DNA of 24,424 nucleotides from Planctomycetota bacterium (GTDB taxonomy: Bacteria > Planctomycetota > PUPC01 > DSUN01), in contig VGYW01000084.1 of the NCBI GenBank assembly GCA_016872875.1, positions 1 to 24,424 on the forward strand, given 5' to 3'. How positions within the stretch are numbered: the first letter of the stretch is position 1; every line of letters starts with the position of its first letter. The position numbers were made by a program, and so were the translations under genes. Positions 7,419 through 14,401 of this stretch are shown here, one piece after another. The notes under the pieces were generated by a model. It searched no databases. It saw nothing but the letters and a program-made list of their open reading frames with translations, and was not told the origin of the DNA.

Positions 7419-7475
7419 GGAGCACCCTGGCGTGCTAGGCTTAGACGGCAAAATCCGTGCCACTGGGCGCGGGTC

Positions 7476-8624
7476 TCAGGGATGGCCCGGCGGCATCTTG
7501 GGTGCGGTCGGCGAGGACTTGTCACGCTTCATCTCCCGGTGCATGTCGCGCATCCGCCGCAGCTCGGCCAGGATGCGCGGGTACTCGGGGTTGGCGGGGT
7601 CGAGCTTCGGGCACTTCTCGACCTCTGCGATGCCTTCGTCCATCCGGCCGAGCCGGAAGAGCAGGAGCCCGTAGGCCTTGCGGGCCGGGGCGTCGTTGGG
7701 GAGGAGCTTGACGGCCCTGGCGAGGTGCTCGAAGGCTTTGGCCCACTTGCCGAGTCCGGCGCAGATCTCGCCGGCCTGGATTCGCAGCTTGCCGTCGTCG
7801 GGCGCGGCGCGCACCTTGGCCTCGATGCGCTCGAGGCTGTCGGCGGCCTCCTTGCCCTTCTCGGCGTATTCGAGCCAGACCTGGAGGTCCATCCGCTTGG
7901 GGTTGGCCTTGAGCGCGCGCTTCCAGAGCCGGATGGCGTCGTCGTATTGGCCCACGCGGTAGAAAGCCTGGGCGCCGAGCTCGGTGGCCTCGGGGTGGTC
8001 GGGCTTGGCGGCCAGGACGGCCTGGGTGTCGGCCACGGCGTCGCGCCATTTCTCGCGCGCGAGGTGCAGCCGCGCGCGGGCGATCAGGGCCTCGGCGTCG
8101 TTGGGGTCCTTCTGCAGTTTCGCATTGAGCTCGGCGAGCTTGGCCTCCTGCTCGATGAGCTGGCGGGCGGCGGCGATGCGTGCCTCGGCCCGCTTGTCTC
8201 CGGGGCTGAGCTTGAGGGCCTGCTCCCAGAGGGCGAGGGCCTTGGTGGGGTCGTTCAGGCCCGCCTGGGCGTCGCCGGCGAGCAGGTAGAGGGGCGCGTG
8301 GTTGGGCTTGAGGGCCATGGCCTCGTCAATGTACTTGATGGCCCGCGGGGCCTGGCCGAAGTTCACCAGGAGCCCGGCCAGCTCGGCCCGCGGCTCCCAG
8401 GCCTTGGGGTCGGCCTCGCACTTCGCCACCAGCTCGTTGATCTTCCGGTGAATCACGCCCATCGTGCCCTCGTTCTCGATTTTTGATTTTGGATTTTCGA
8501 TTTTTGATTTTTCGGGTTCGGCTGCCATTGCGAGGCAGGCCCATGCAAGTGCCAGCGCCAGGAGAGGCCCCCTCAATCGCAGATCGAAAATCAGAGATCG
8601 AAAATCTGCTTTCCTCGGTGGCAC
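7476..8624 (-). CDS. Exported TPR-repeat protein
   Basis: This 382-residue protein has a signal peptide with core GPLLALALAWACLAMAA. A repeat-encoded stretch (KSKIENPKSKIEN) comes just after the likely cleavage site, then multiple TPR units run to about residue 365 (for example AIKYIDEAMALKPNHAPLY, ALALWEQALKLSPGDKRAE, AIRLWKRALKANPKRMDLQ). GTG 8624 has AAGGAG 8 bases upstream and follows the barrel gene stop by 14 bp. It probably acts as a periplasmic scaffold between the barrel and the lipoproteins, inferred from context. It carries two heptad arrays, one either side of the hydrophobic core. Confidence 0.86.
   Translation of the reverse strand: MPPRKADFRSLIFDLRLRGPLLALALAWACLAMAAEPEKSKIENPKSKIENEGTMGVIHRKINELVAKCEADPKAWEPRAELAGLLVNFGQAPRAIKYIDEAMALKPNHAPLYLLAGDAQAGLNDPTKALALWEQALKLSPGDKRAEARIAAARQLIEQEAKLAELNAKLQKDPNDAEALIARARLHLAREKWRDAVADTQAVLAAKPDHPEATELGAQAFYRVGQYDDAIRLWKRALKANPKRMDLQVWLEYAEKGKEAADSLERIEAKVRAAPDDGKLRIQAGEICAGLGKWAKAFEHLARAVKLLPNDAPARKAYGLLLFRLGRMDEGIAEVEKCPKLDPANPEYPRILAELRRMRDMHREMKRDKSSPTAPKMPPGHP
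8477..8511. repeat. NGATTTT heptad array (post-signal arm)
   Basis: Five heptads (CGATTTT, TGATTTT, GGATTTT, CGATTTT, TGATTTT) vary only at the first base. They encode KSKIENPKSKIEN at the start of the mature TPR protein. Confidence 0.88.
8574..8608. repeat. Degenerate heptad array (n-region arm)
   Basis: The heptads CAATCGC, AGATCGA, AAATCAG, AGATCGA and AAATCTG encode the n-region of the TPR protein signal peptide (ADFRSLIFDLRLR). It is inverted relative to 8477-8511, with 62 bases between the arms that encode the hydrophobic core. Confidence 0.75.
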
Positions 8625-8638
8625 TGCGGTGCTCCTTG

Positions 8639-10624
8639 CTAGAAGGTGCGTCGGATGGAGAAGATGATCGAGTTGGTCAGCTCCCGAACCTGTTCGTCGT
8701 CGCGGTCGTTGATGAAGGCGGTGAGTGCGAAATGGGTGGCGCGGATGCGATAGCTGGCCTCGAGCCGGCTGTAGAGGTGGACTCCGGAGGAGCCGCGGTC
8801 GTCGAAGCGCTCGCCGCCGAGGGTCAGTTGAATGGCGGCGGCCGGCGTGGGCTGGGTCTGGTAGGTGAGCGCGATGGTGTCGTAGGCGGAGTTCCCGCCG
8901 TCGCCGAAGTCCACGCGGCGGACCGACACGCTGCCCTGGACCCGCTGGCGAGGGGTGAGCTGGTGGGAGATGTCGAACGACACGAGGTTGGACTTGTAGG
9001 GGGTGAGGTTGCTGTCGTAGTCCTGGTGCTCGGCGCGCAGCCTGGCCTGGCCCCAGGTCACTGCCGCGCCGATGAGGGTGTCGCGCACGTCCTGGAGGCG
9101 GCCGGCGTCTATCCCGGAGATCAACTTGTCCCTCGCGGTGCGGGTGCCGGCGTAGAGGGAATAGCGCTGGAAGAAGTTGACCTCGGCCCGCCAGTGGGTG
9201 TTGAGGGTGGAGAACTTGAGATTGGAGACGGCCTGGTAGGAGTAGTTGACGAGGACGGAGCCGCCGTTAGGGATGAGGAGGCTGGAGAAGACGCGGCGTA
9301 TCTCGGTGAAGCGGCCCGTGGTGAAGAGCTCGTAGTCCACGTTGAGGAGGCAGAGCTGGTTGGCGGCGTTGCGGACGACGACGGTGGCCGCGACAACGTC
9401 GGGGTTGTCGAGGAACTCGGGCACGCCGTCGGTGAGGGTGTGGCTCTCGTCGGCGACGGCGCGGGTGGCCCCGCCGCCGCGCTCGTCCGTGATGTCCTGC
9501 CCCGCGCCCAGGTTGAGGAGGAGCAGGCCGTGGGGTATGGTCTTGCGGTAGGCGAGCGCGATGGAGCCGCCCACGACCTGGCGGCTCGAGTCCTCGAAGG
9601 TCTGCCGCGAGCCGTGGGCCTCGAGGGTGGTGGTGAGGCTCTTGTAGAGCTGATGGACGAGGGAGGCGTCGCCCGACACCAGGTCGTTCTGCACGCCGGC
9701 GATCTCGTCGCGCGCCACCCGCACGTGGTAGTTCGTGCGCAGGGTGTCCAGGTGGACCAGGCTGAGCCCCTCGCTGAGGGAGAGGCGGCGCGAGGCGAAG
9801 GAGCCCGTCTCGTCCCGATAGTCCGCCTGCGTGGTGAGCGCGCTCAGGCCCGACCGCCCGAGCCGCAGGTTGTTGGAGAACGACAGGCTCGTGACCTCCT
9901 GTGTGATGTTGACGGTGTTGAGGACGGCCGAGGCGTTGGTGATGTCCTCCGTGCGGTCGCGGCGCTCGATGTCGAGGCGCGAGGAGGAGCGTTCGGCGTA
10001 GTGGCGCATGGTGAAGCCCACGGCGGTCGTCTCGTCGTCGCGGCTCTCGCCGAGGCCGAGCTGGTCCTGGGTGGTGCGCAGGTGCGAGTAGAAGAGCTCC
10101 ATCGGGAACGGGTTGGCCTTGATGTAGAGGTTGGCGCGCTCGCTCCAGGTGTCCACGATCGCGAGGTCGCCCACGCCGCTTGAGGCGGTGATGCGGCGGT
10201 GGTCGAGGCCGAAGCCGAGCGACACGGGGTGCGCTGCGAGGAGCATGCCGGTGATGCTGTAGCGTGGGGAGATGCCGTTGAAGGTCTCGCCCCGCCGCTC
10301 GCCGGGGGTGCTCAGGTCCACCTGGGACTGCTCGACGTCCAGGCCCACCTTGCCCGAGAGCTCCAGGAGGCGTGGGTGGTAGGCGTAGCCCCGGAAGCCG
10401 AGCTCGAGCATCTCGTGGAACCGCACGGTGGAGTAGCGGGTGGTGGAGCCGAACTGCTTGGAGGTCTGCTCGCGGTTCTCGGCCTCGTAGCGGAGCTCGA
10501 CCTCGGCGGAGGTGAGGTCGAGGCTCAGGAGGCGCACCTCGGCCGCCGGGGTCTGTGCGAGGCCAACCGCCTCCGCCAGGAGGACCGCCATCGCGAGCGC
10601 TCCGTGCTCCGGCCCGACCTTCAT
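8639..10624 (-). CDS. Outer-membrane beta-barrel protein (putative conduit porin)
   Basis: This 661-residue protein has an N-terminal signal peptide (core ALAMAVLLAEAVGLAQ) and then long alternating polar/hydrophobic stretches typical of amphipathic beta-strands throughout (for example YSTVRFHEMLELGFRGY, VSLGFGLDHRRITAS, FALTAFINDRDD). It ends in an aromatic residue (SIIFSIRRTF), the usual signal for barrel insertion. There is no TonB box or plug domain. Length and context (multihaem cytochromes and lipoproteins on both sides) resemble the barrel component of porin-cytochrome conduits such as MtrB/PioB or the OmbB type, but no sequence signature proves this. The ATG overlaps the upstream cytochrome stop as ATGA, and GAGG lies 5 bases upstream. 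No heptad array is present. Confidence 0.82.
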   Translation of the reverse strand: MKVGPEHGALAMAVLLAEAVGLAQTPAAEVRLLSLDLTSAEVELRYEAENREQTSKQFGSTTRYSTVRFHEMLELGFRGYAYHPRLLELSGKVGLDVEQSQVDLSTPGERRGETFNGISPRYSITGMLLAAHPVSLGFGLDHRRITASSGVGDLAIVDTWSERANLYIKANPFPMELFYSHLRTTQDQLGLGESRDDETTAVGFTMRHYAERSSSRLDIERRDRTEDITNASAVLNTVNITQEVTSLSFSNNLRLGRSGLSALTTQADYRDETGSFASRRLSLSEGLSLVHLDTLRTNYHVRVARDEIAGVQNDLVSGDASLVHQLYKSLTTTLEAHGSRQTFEDSSRQVVGGSIALAYRKTIPHGLLLLNLGAGQDITDERGGGATRAVADESHTLTDGVPEFLDNPDVVAATVVVRNAANQLCLLNVDYELFTTGRFTEIRRVFSSLLIPNGGSVLVNYSYQAVSNLKFSTLNTHWRAEVNFFQRYSLYAGTRTARDKLISGIDAGRLQDVRDTLIGAAVTWGQARLRAEHQDYDSNLTPYKSNLVSFDISHQLTPRQRVQGSVSVRRVDFGDGGNSAYDTIALTYQTQPTPAAAIQLTLGGERFDDRGSSGVHLYSRLEASYRIRATHFALTAFINDRDDEQVRELTNSIIFSIRRTF

Positions 10625-11313
10625 GGTGCCTCTTTGGGCGGCTGCGGGGTGGCTCCTCCGGCCTTGCCGTCCGCCTCGGCGGCGCGGCCGGAAGAAGATG
10701 CCCGCAACCCACCGCCGTGAGGGTCGTGACAGCTAAGGCAGTTGGCGTCGTCCGATGCCCTCGGGCAACTCGTCGGCTCGGCGCCAGGAGGGCGCCCATT
10801 GCCGGCAATGGGCTCCCGCTCGTGGCAGTGGAAGCACAGCTTCGGGCCGGGCAGCTTGACGAGATACTTGTAGGGCGAGCGATGGACCTCGTGGCACGCC
10901 ACGCAGTCGCCGAAGGCGGTCGGGCCGTGCTTGGCCGCCTGCACCTCGCGCTTATGGCACTTGGCGCACAGATCGTTCACGGGCATCGTGAGGCTGAAGG
11001 CCCTTTGCGCGTCGTGGCAGACCTTGCACTGCTTCTCGTCGGTGCCAGGCTTGTGCTCGTAGAGTCGCACTGCGGGAGCCAGGGGCCGCGCAATTGGCTG
11101 TTCGCCAGGCGTGCCAGCCTTGCTGGCCACGGGGACCTCGACGCCTTCCTGTCCGGGGTGGAGGGGCGGGACGCCGTCAAAGAAGAAGACAAGGACTCTG
11201 TGGCGCTCCTCAGGGGTGCAGGCGAGGAATCCCAGTGCCGCGGCGAGTGAAGCGGCGAGCAGCCCGGCCCAATTTCGGATTTTGGATTTCGGGTTTCGGA
11301 TTTCGATCCCCAA
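10621..11313 (-). CDS. Pentahaem cytochrome c lipoprotein
   Basis: This 230-residue protein has five CXXCH motifs: CKVCH, CAKCH, CVACH, CFHCH, CLSCH. The signal core GLLAASLAAALGFLAC gives a lipobox (FLAC, Cys at residue 32), so the protein is predicted to be a membrane-anchored haem protein. A low-complexity tail follows the last haem. The only in-frame start is TTG 11313, and its ribosome site is weak. The n-region GIEIRNPKSKIRN is encoded by a heptad array. It overlaps the barrel gene by ATGA, so a 1:1 coupling of a lipid-anchored cytochrome with the barrel is plausible. This is the arrangement expected for a conduit in which the cytochrome plugs the porin. Confidence 0.86.
   Translation of the reverse strand: MGIEIRNPKSKIRNWAGLLAASLAAALGFLACTPEERHRVLVFFFDGVPPLHPGQEGVEVPVASKAGTPGEQPIARPLAPAVRLYEHKPGTDEKQCKVCHDAQRAFSLTMPVNDLCAKCHKREVQAAKHGPTAFGDCVACHEVHRSPYKYLVKLPGPKLCFHCHEREPIAGNGRPPGAEPTSCPRASDDANCLSCHDPHGGGLRASSSGRAAEADGKAGGATPQPPKEAP
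11274..11308. repeat. TTCGGAT-type heptad array
   Basis: Five heptads (TTCGGAT, TTTGGAT, TTCGGGT, TTCGGAT, TTCGATC) encode IEIRNPKSKIRN directly after the TTG start of the pentahaem lipoprotein. Two degenerate units of the opposite type (CAATCCG-like) continue to about 11322. Confidence 0.85.
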
Positions 11314-11333
11314 TCCGCAATTGGCGCCCGCTG

Positions 11334-12584
11334 CTACGGCTTCTCCTCCTTGGGCGCAGGGGGAGATGAAGGCGGCTCCTTGGCCTCCTCGGGCGGCAAC
11401 TCCGGCTTCTCTGCGCCAGGCCCCTCCTTCGGCGGTGTCACTTTGATCACACGCAGCTTCTCCTCGCCGGCAGAAGCGGGCAGAGGCTTCAGGTACTTGC
11501 CGAAGCCGTAGACGGTGACCTTGCTCTGGGCGAACTGGCTGCTGACGAAGATGAGGTACTCGAGCTTGAAGTCTGGAGAGGCGAACTGAGTGAAGTAGTC
11601 CACCCCCTCGTAGCTGATCATCACCTTGGCGGGCAGGGTGAGGGTGCCTTGGTCGGGCACGTCGCTTTCTGCGGCGCCGAGCATCAGGAGGAGATGGCCC
11701 TCGGGATCGTAAATCTGCACCGTCTGCGGCGCGGCGTCTGCCACGTAGAGCCGGCCCTCGCGGTCCAGGGCCACCCCCTTGGGCCGCACCATGTTGCCGA
11801 GCAGGATGCCGCGCTCCCCGATGGCCTTGATGAACTTCCCGCTCTTGTCAACCACCTGCACCCGGGCGTTCATGGTGTCGGAGACGTATATGCGGCCCTG
11901 TGAGTCGACCGCGAGATTCGTCGGGAAGTAGAACTCACCGGGCTCCTTGCCTCCCTTGCCGAACTGGCGCAGCAGGCGCCCCGTCTTCGGGTCGAGGACC
12001 AGAATGCCGTTCGATTTCAGGTCCGCCACGAACAATTCGTCCCCGATCAGCAGCGCGTCGCTGGGCTTCATGCCCTCCTCTCGGCGCAGCATGCGGGCGA
12101 ACTTGTTGTCGCGGTCGAACACCATGATAGCGCCAAGCGCGGTGTCGCAGACGTACTTGTCTCCGTCGGGGCCGATGCAGAGGTTGATGGGCGTCCTGAG
12201 CCGCGCCATCCCCTTGTCGCCGAACGTGCTGAACCGCCGGCCCTTGAGGTCGAGCACGGCTATGCGGCGCCCCCCGCTATCGGCAACGTAGAGCTTGCCA
12301 TCCCCCATTGCCATCCCGTAGGGACGCATGATGGGGACGGCATTCTCCTGGGCGACCTTGCCCAGCACGAAGGCCCTGAAGCTGCTGGCCGGGGCCTCGA
12401 CGTCCCTGGAGGTGTTGAGCTGACGCAGGAATTGGATGCGAGGGCGTTGCGGCAGCGGCGGGTAGAACAGCGGGGCCGGCGGCGGAGGCGGCGCGCAGCC
12501 ATCGAGGGCCAGACCAGCCGCCAGACACAGGAACAAGGTTGCTCGGAGAAGGGCCTTCCCCGGCCGGGACATCCACACACGCAT
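11334..12584 (-). CDS. NHL-repeat beta-propeller lipoprotein, first gene of the conduit operon
   Basis: This 416-residue protein has signal core ATLFLCLAAGLALDGC (lipobox LDGC, Cys at residue 30), a Pro-rich linker, and six NHL blades. Examples are GKLYVADSGGRRIAVLD, GDKYVCDTALGAIMVFD, GRIYVSDTMNARVQVVD and GRLYVADAAPQTVQIYD. A Pro/Glu-rich tail ends the protein. ATG 12584 is chosen because GGGAG lies 5 bases upstream; an ATG at 12596 is the alternative. It shares blade pattern and leader type with the NHL proteins at 6.3 and 16.4 kb. No heptad array is present. It is the promoter-proximal gene of the nine-gene operon, and its spacing to the pentahaem gene is 20 bp. The function of the propeller is unknown. 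Confidence 0.86.
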   Translation of the reverse strand: MRVWMSRPGKALLRATLFLCLAAGLALDGCAPPPPPAPLFYPPLPQRPRIQFLRQLNTSRDVEAPASSFRAFVLGKVAQENAVPIMRPYGMAMGDGKLYVADSGGRRIAVLDLKGRRFSTFGDKGMARLRTPINLCIGPDGDKYVCDTALGAIMVFDRDNKFARMLRREEGMKPSDALLIGDELFVADLKSNGILVLDPKTGRLLRQFGKGGKEPGEFYFPTNLAVDSQGRIYVSDTMNARVQVVDKSGKFIKAIGERGILLGNMVRPKGVALDREGRLYVADAAPQTVQIYDPEGHLLLMLGAAESDVPDQGTLTLPAKVMISYEGVDYFTQFASPDFKLEYLIFVSSQFAQSKVTVYGFGKYLKPLPASAGEEKLRVIKVTPPKEGPGAEKPELPPEEAKEPPSSPPAPKEEKP

Positions 12585-12657
12585 TGCTTCTCCCATTGGC
12601 AGACGTCCGTGGTGGTGGAAACGACGCGCTCCCGCGCCGCCCGGCCTATCTGCATAT

Positions 12658-12685
12658 AGTGTACTCGCGCGCGTAACGGAAGCAA
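12658..12685 (-). promoter_or_regulatory. Candidate promoter of the conduit operon
   Basis: On the minus strand TTGCTT (12685-12680) and TACACT (12663-12658) are separated by 16 bases, followed by an AT-rich patch (ATATGCAGATAG) in otherwise GC-rich DNA. It lies about 75 bases upstream of ATG 12584. The match to the sigma-70 consensus is only partial. Confidence 0.35.
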
Positions 12686-12756
12686 GGCCAACTTCGGCGC
12701 ACGCGCCGGCCGCCGGGCCGCGCTTGCCCCGGCTCGGAGAACCGCCGGATAGTGAA

Positions 12757-12788
12757 AGGGGACACCCCCAGTGACGGGCGTGTCCCCT
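12757..12788 (-). terminator. Hairpin after the tandem tetrahaem genes
   Basis: A perfect 9-bp inverted repeat, AGGGGACAC (12757-12765) and GTGTCCCCT (12780-12788), has a 14-base loop. On the minus strand it is followed by TTTCACT. It sits 40 bp past the stop of the tetrahaem gene at 12828 and before the operon promoter region, so it is a plausible terminator or transcription insulator. The T-run is short. Confidence 0.5.
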
Positions 12789-12827
12789 CTCGAGCCTTCC
12801 GCAGGGCGCAGGACCGCAGACGCGACC

Positions 12828-13433
12828 CTACTTGATGTGGCAGCTCAAGCAGAGCTGGCTCTTGTTGGAGTTGTCCTTCTTCAGGTAGTTGGCGTAGGTG
12901 ATGCTGTGGACGCCGTGGCACGAGGAGCATTCGACGCTGTTGCCGCTGGCGTTGGTCGGGTAGAGCCTCACGCCGCCGGAGACGCCGCCGGAGGGAACCT
13001 GGTACTTCGCCCCGGCGGTGAGGACGACGCCGATCGGGTGATCGTCGCGCAGGTCGGGGCTCATCAGTTTGTCGCCCGTCATGAACACCGTGCCCGCGTG
13101 CGCGCCATAGGAGTCAATGGCCACGCTGCCGTCGTGGCAGCTCAGGCAGACCTTGGAGTTCTTGCCGGGCTGGTTGACGGTGGTGCCAGAGGAGGTGGTG
13201 CCTCCGCCATAGAGCTGGTATGTGGCCGTGGTGGTTTCGTGGTTCCACAGCTTGATGTCGAGCTGTGCGATCTTGGAGTGGTGCGGGGTGTGGCAGAAGA
13301 TGCAGATCTGGTCGGTGCCGTAGCCTGCGCCGGAAAGGTCGTGGGGCGCGCCCGCCATGCCGGCGCCGGCTGGTGCGAGGCCGAGCGTCAGGAAGGCAGC
13401 AACCGCCGCACCTGTGGCCAGCCATCTCGTCAT
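12828..13433 (-). CDS. Exported tetrahaem cytochrome c (tandem paralogue B)
   Basis: This 201-residue protein has a clear signal peptide (MTRWLATGAAVAAFLTLGLAPAGAG) and four haem motifs: CIFCH, CLSCH, CSSCH, CLSCH. Shared blocks with the next gene include HDLS..GYG, ICIFCHTPH, LWNH, ATYQLYGGG, GTTVNQPG, CLSCHDG, DLRDDHPIGV and VECSSCH. ATG 13433 has AAGGAGA 6 bases upstream and follows the other paralogue by 22 bp, so the two form a small operon. It probably acts as a small soluble electron shuttle in the periplasm. Ordinary codon use and an ordinary leader contrast with the repeat-bearing leader of the homologue at 5.6 kb. Confidence 0.9.
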   Translation of the reverse strand: MTRWLATGAAVAAFLTLGLAPAGAGMAGAPHDLSGAGYGTDQICIFCHTPHHSKIAQLDIKLWNHETTTATYQLYGGGTTSSGTTVNQPGKNSKVCLSCHDGSVAIDSYGAHAGTVFMTGDKLMSPDLRDDHPIGVVLTAGAKYQVPSGGVSGGVRLYPTNASGNSVECSSCHGVHSITYANYLKKDNSNKSQLCLSCHIK

Positions 13434-13455
13434 GGGTCTCTCCTTCTACTGGCGG

Positions 13456-14025
13456 TTACTTGTTATGGCAGTCCAGGCACAGAGCGCTGCCGCTGTTGCT
13501 CATGCGCAGGAATGGGGTGTTGGTGCTGTCGTGGACGTCGTGGCACGAGGCGCACTCCACCCTGCCGGCATAGGTCTTGGCAACGGTGGGCGGGATTTTG
13601 TAGGAGGTGCCGGTCGTCGGATAGGCGACGCCGATCGGGTGGTCGTCCCTCAGGTCGGTGCCAACGAGCGCGTTGCCGGTGATGAAGTTGGTGCCGGTCG
13701 CCCCGCCGTAGCTGTCAACCGCCACGGTGCCGTCGTGGCAGCTCAGGCACGAGGCAGATGCCGGGCCGGGCTGGTTGACCGTGGTGCCCCTGCCAGTCAC
13801 GCCGCCGCCGTAGAGCTGGTAGGTGGCCGAGCTTGCCGCGTGGTTCCACAGCGGGCCGAAGCTGGAGGCCGTGGCCCCGTGTGGCGTGTGGCAGAAGATA
13901 CAGATTTCGGTCGAGCCATAGCCTTTTGCTGACAGGTCGTGCTTCGTGCCTGTGATGCCGGCGCCAAACGCTGGCGCAAGCAGGCAGGCGGTCAGCGCAC
14001 CTGCTATCGGCAGCCATTTCCTCAT
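13456..14025 (-). CDS. Exported tetrahaem cytochrome c (tandem paralogue A)
   Basis: This 189-residue protein starts MRKWLPIAGALTACLLAPAFGAG, a standard signal peptide, and carries CIFCH, CLSCH, CASCH and CLDCH. ATG 14025 is chosen over an in-frame start 11 codons upstream because GGAG lies 8 bases before it and the leader is then normal. It is the promoter-proximal member of the tandem pair and a close paralogue of the downstream gene and of the tetrahaem gene of the large operon. Its function is by analogy electron shuttling between membrane oxidoreductases and terminal or outer-membrane carriers. Confidence 0.9.
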   Translation of the reverse strand: MRKWLPIAGALTACLLAPAFGAGITGTKHDLSAKGYGSTEICIFCHTPHGATASSFGPLWNHAASSATYQLYGGGVTGRGTTVNQPGPASASCLSCHDGTVAVDSYGGATGTNFITGNALVGTDLRDDHPIGVAYPTTGTSYKIPPTVAKTYAGRVECASCHDVHDSTNTPFLRMSNSGSALCLDCHNK

Positions 14026-14401
14026 CAGCGTTTCTCCTCGGGTCGTGCCTGCTCCCAAAGCTCCTTGGTGGGCCGCCGAGGCACGTCAAGCGGCCCCACC
14101 CCGCGTGGGTCGGAAGAATCGTGTCAAGCCGAAGCCGGCAGCCCTTGTTCTTGCCCCGCTCACCCCCTTCCTAGCGAAGTCGCCAGATTCAGGCGATCCA
14201 AGCTCAACTCGTGTTGCCTCCACCAACCCTTCAGTTGGCTCCATTGCAGATTGCGTGCCGGGGCATGGGGCTAGTGTCAAGGAGCCCGAGCAACATCCCG
14301 TAAGTCGTTTGCAGGCAATCACATGCGATTGTTCAGCGATCCGGGGCTGCCGGCCACGGGCCGCAGGTGGGCAAGAGCCGTTCCCAGGAATGGGAGAACT
14401 G
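14026..14401. other. Intergenic region upstream of the tetrahaem pair
   Basis: This 376-bp stretch contains no credible gene. It must hold the promoter of the two tetrahaem genes and the end of the radical SAM transcript. On the minus strand TTGACA occurs at 14280-14275 and 14127-14122, but neither is followed by a good -10 box at 16-18 bases. I see no heptad array. Confidence 0.5.

Noticed and set aside
8483..10183. A long plus-strand open frame opposite the barrel and TPR genes
   Set aside because: It is the antisense shadow of two well-supported genes, common in high-G+C DNA; its composition is Gly/Val/Glu-rich and has no family motif.
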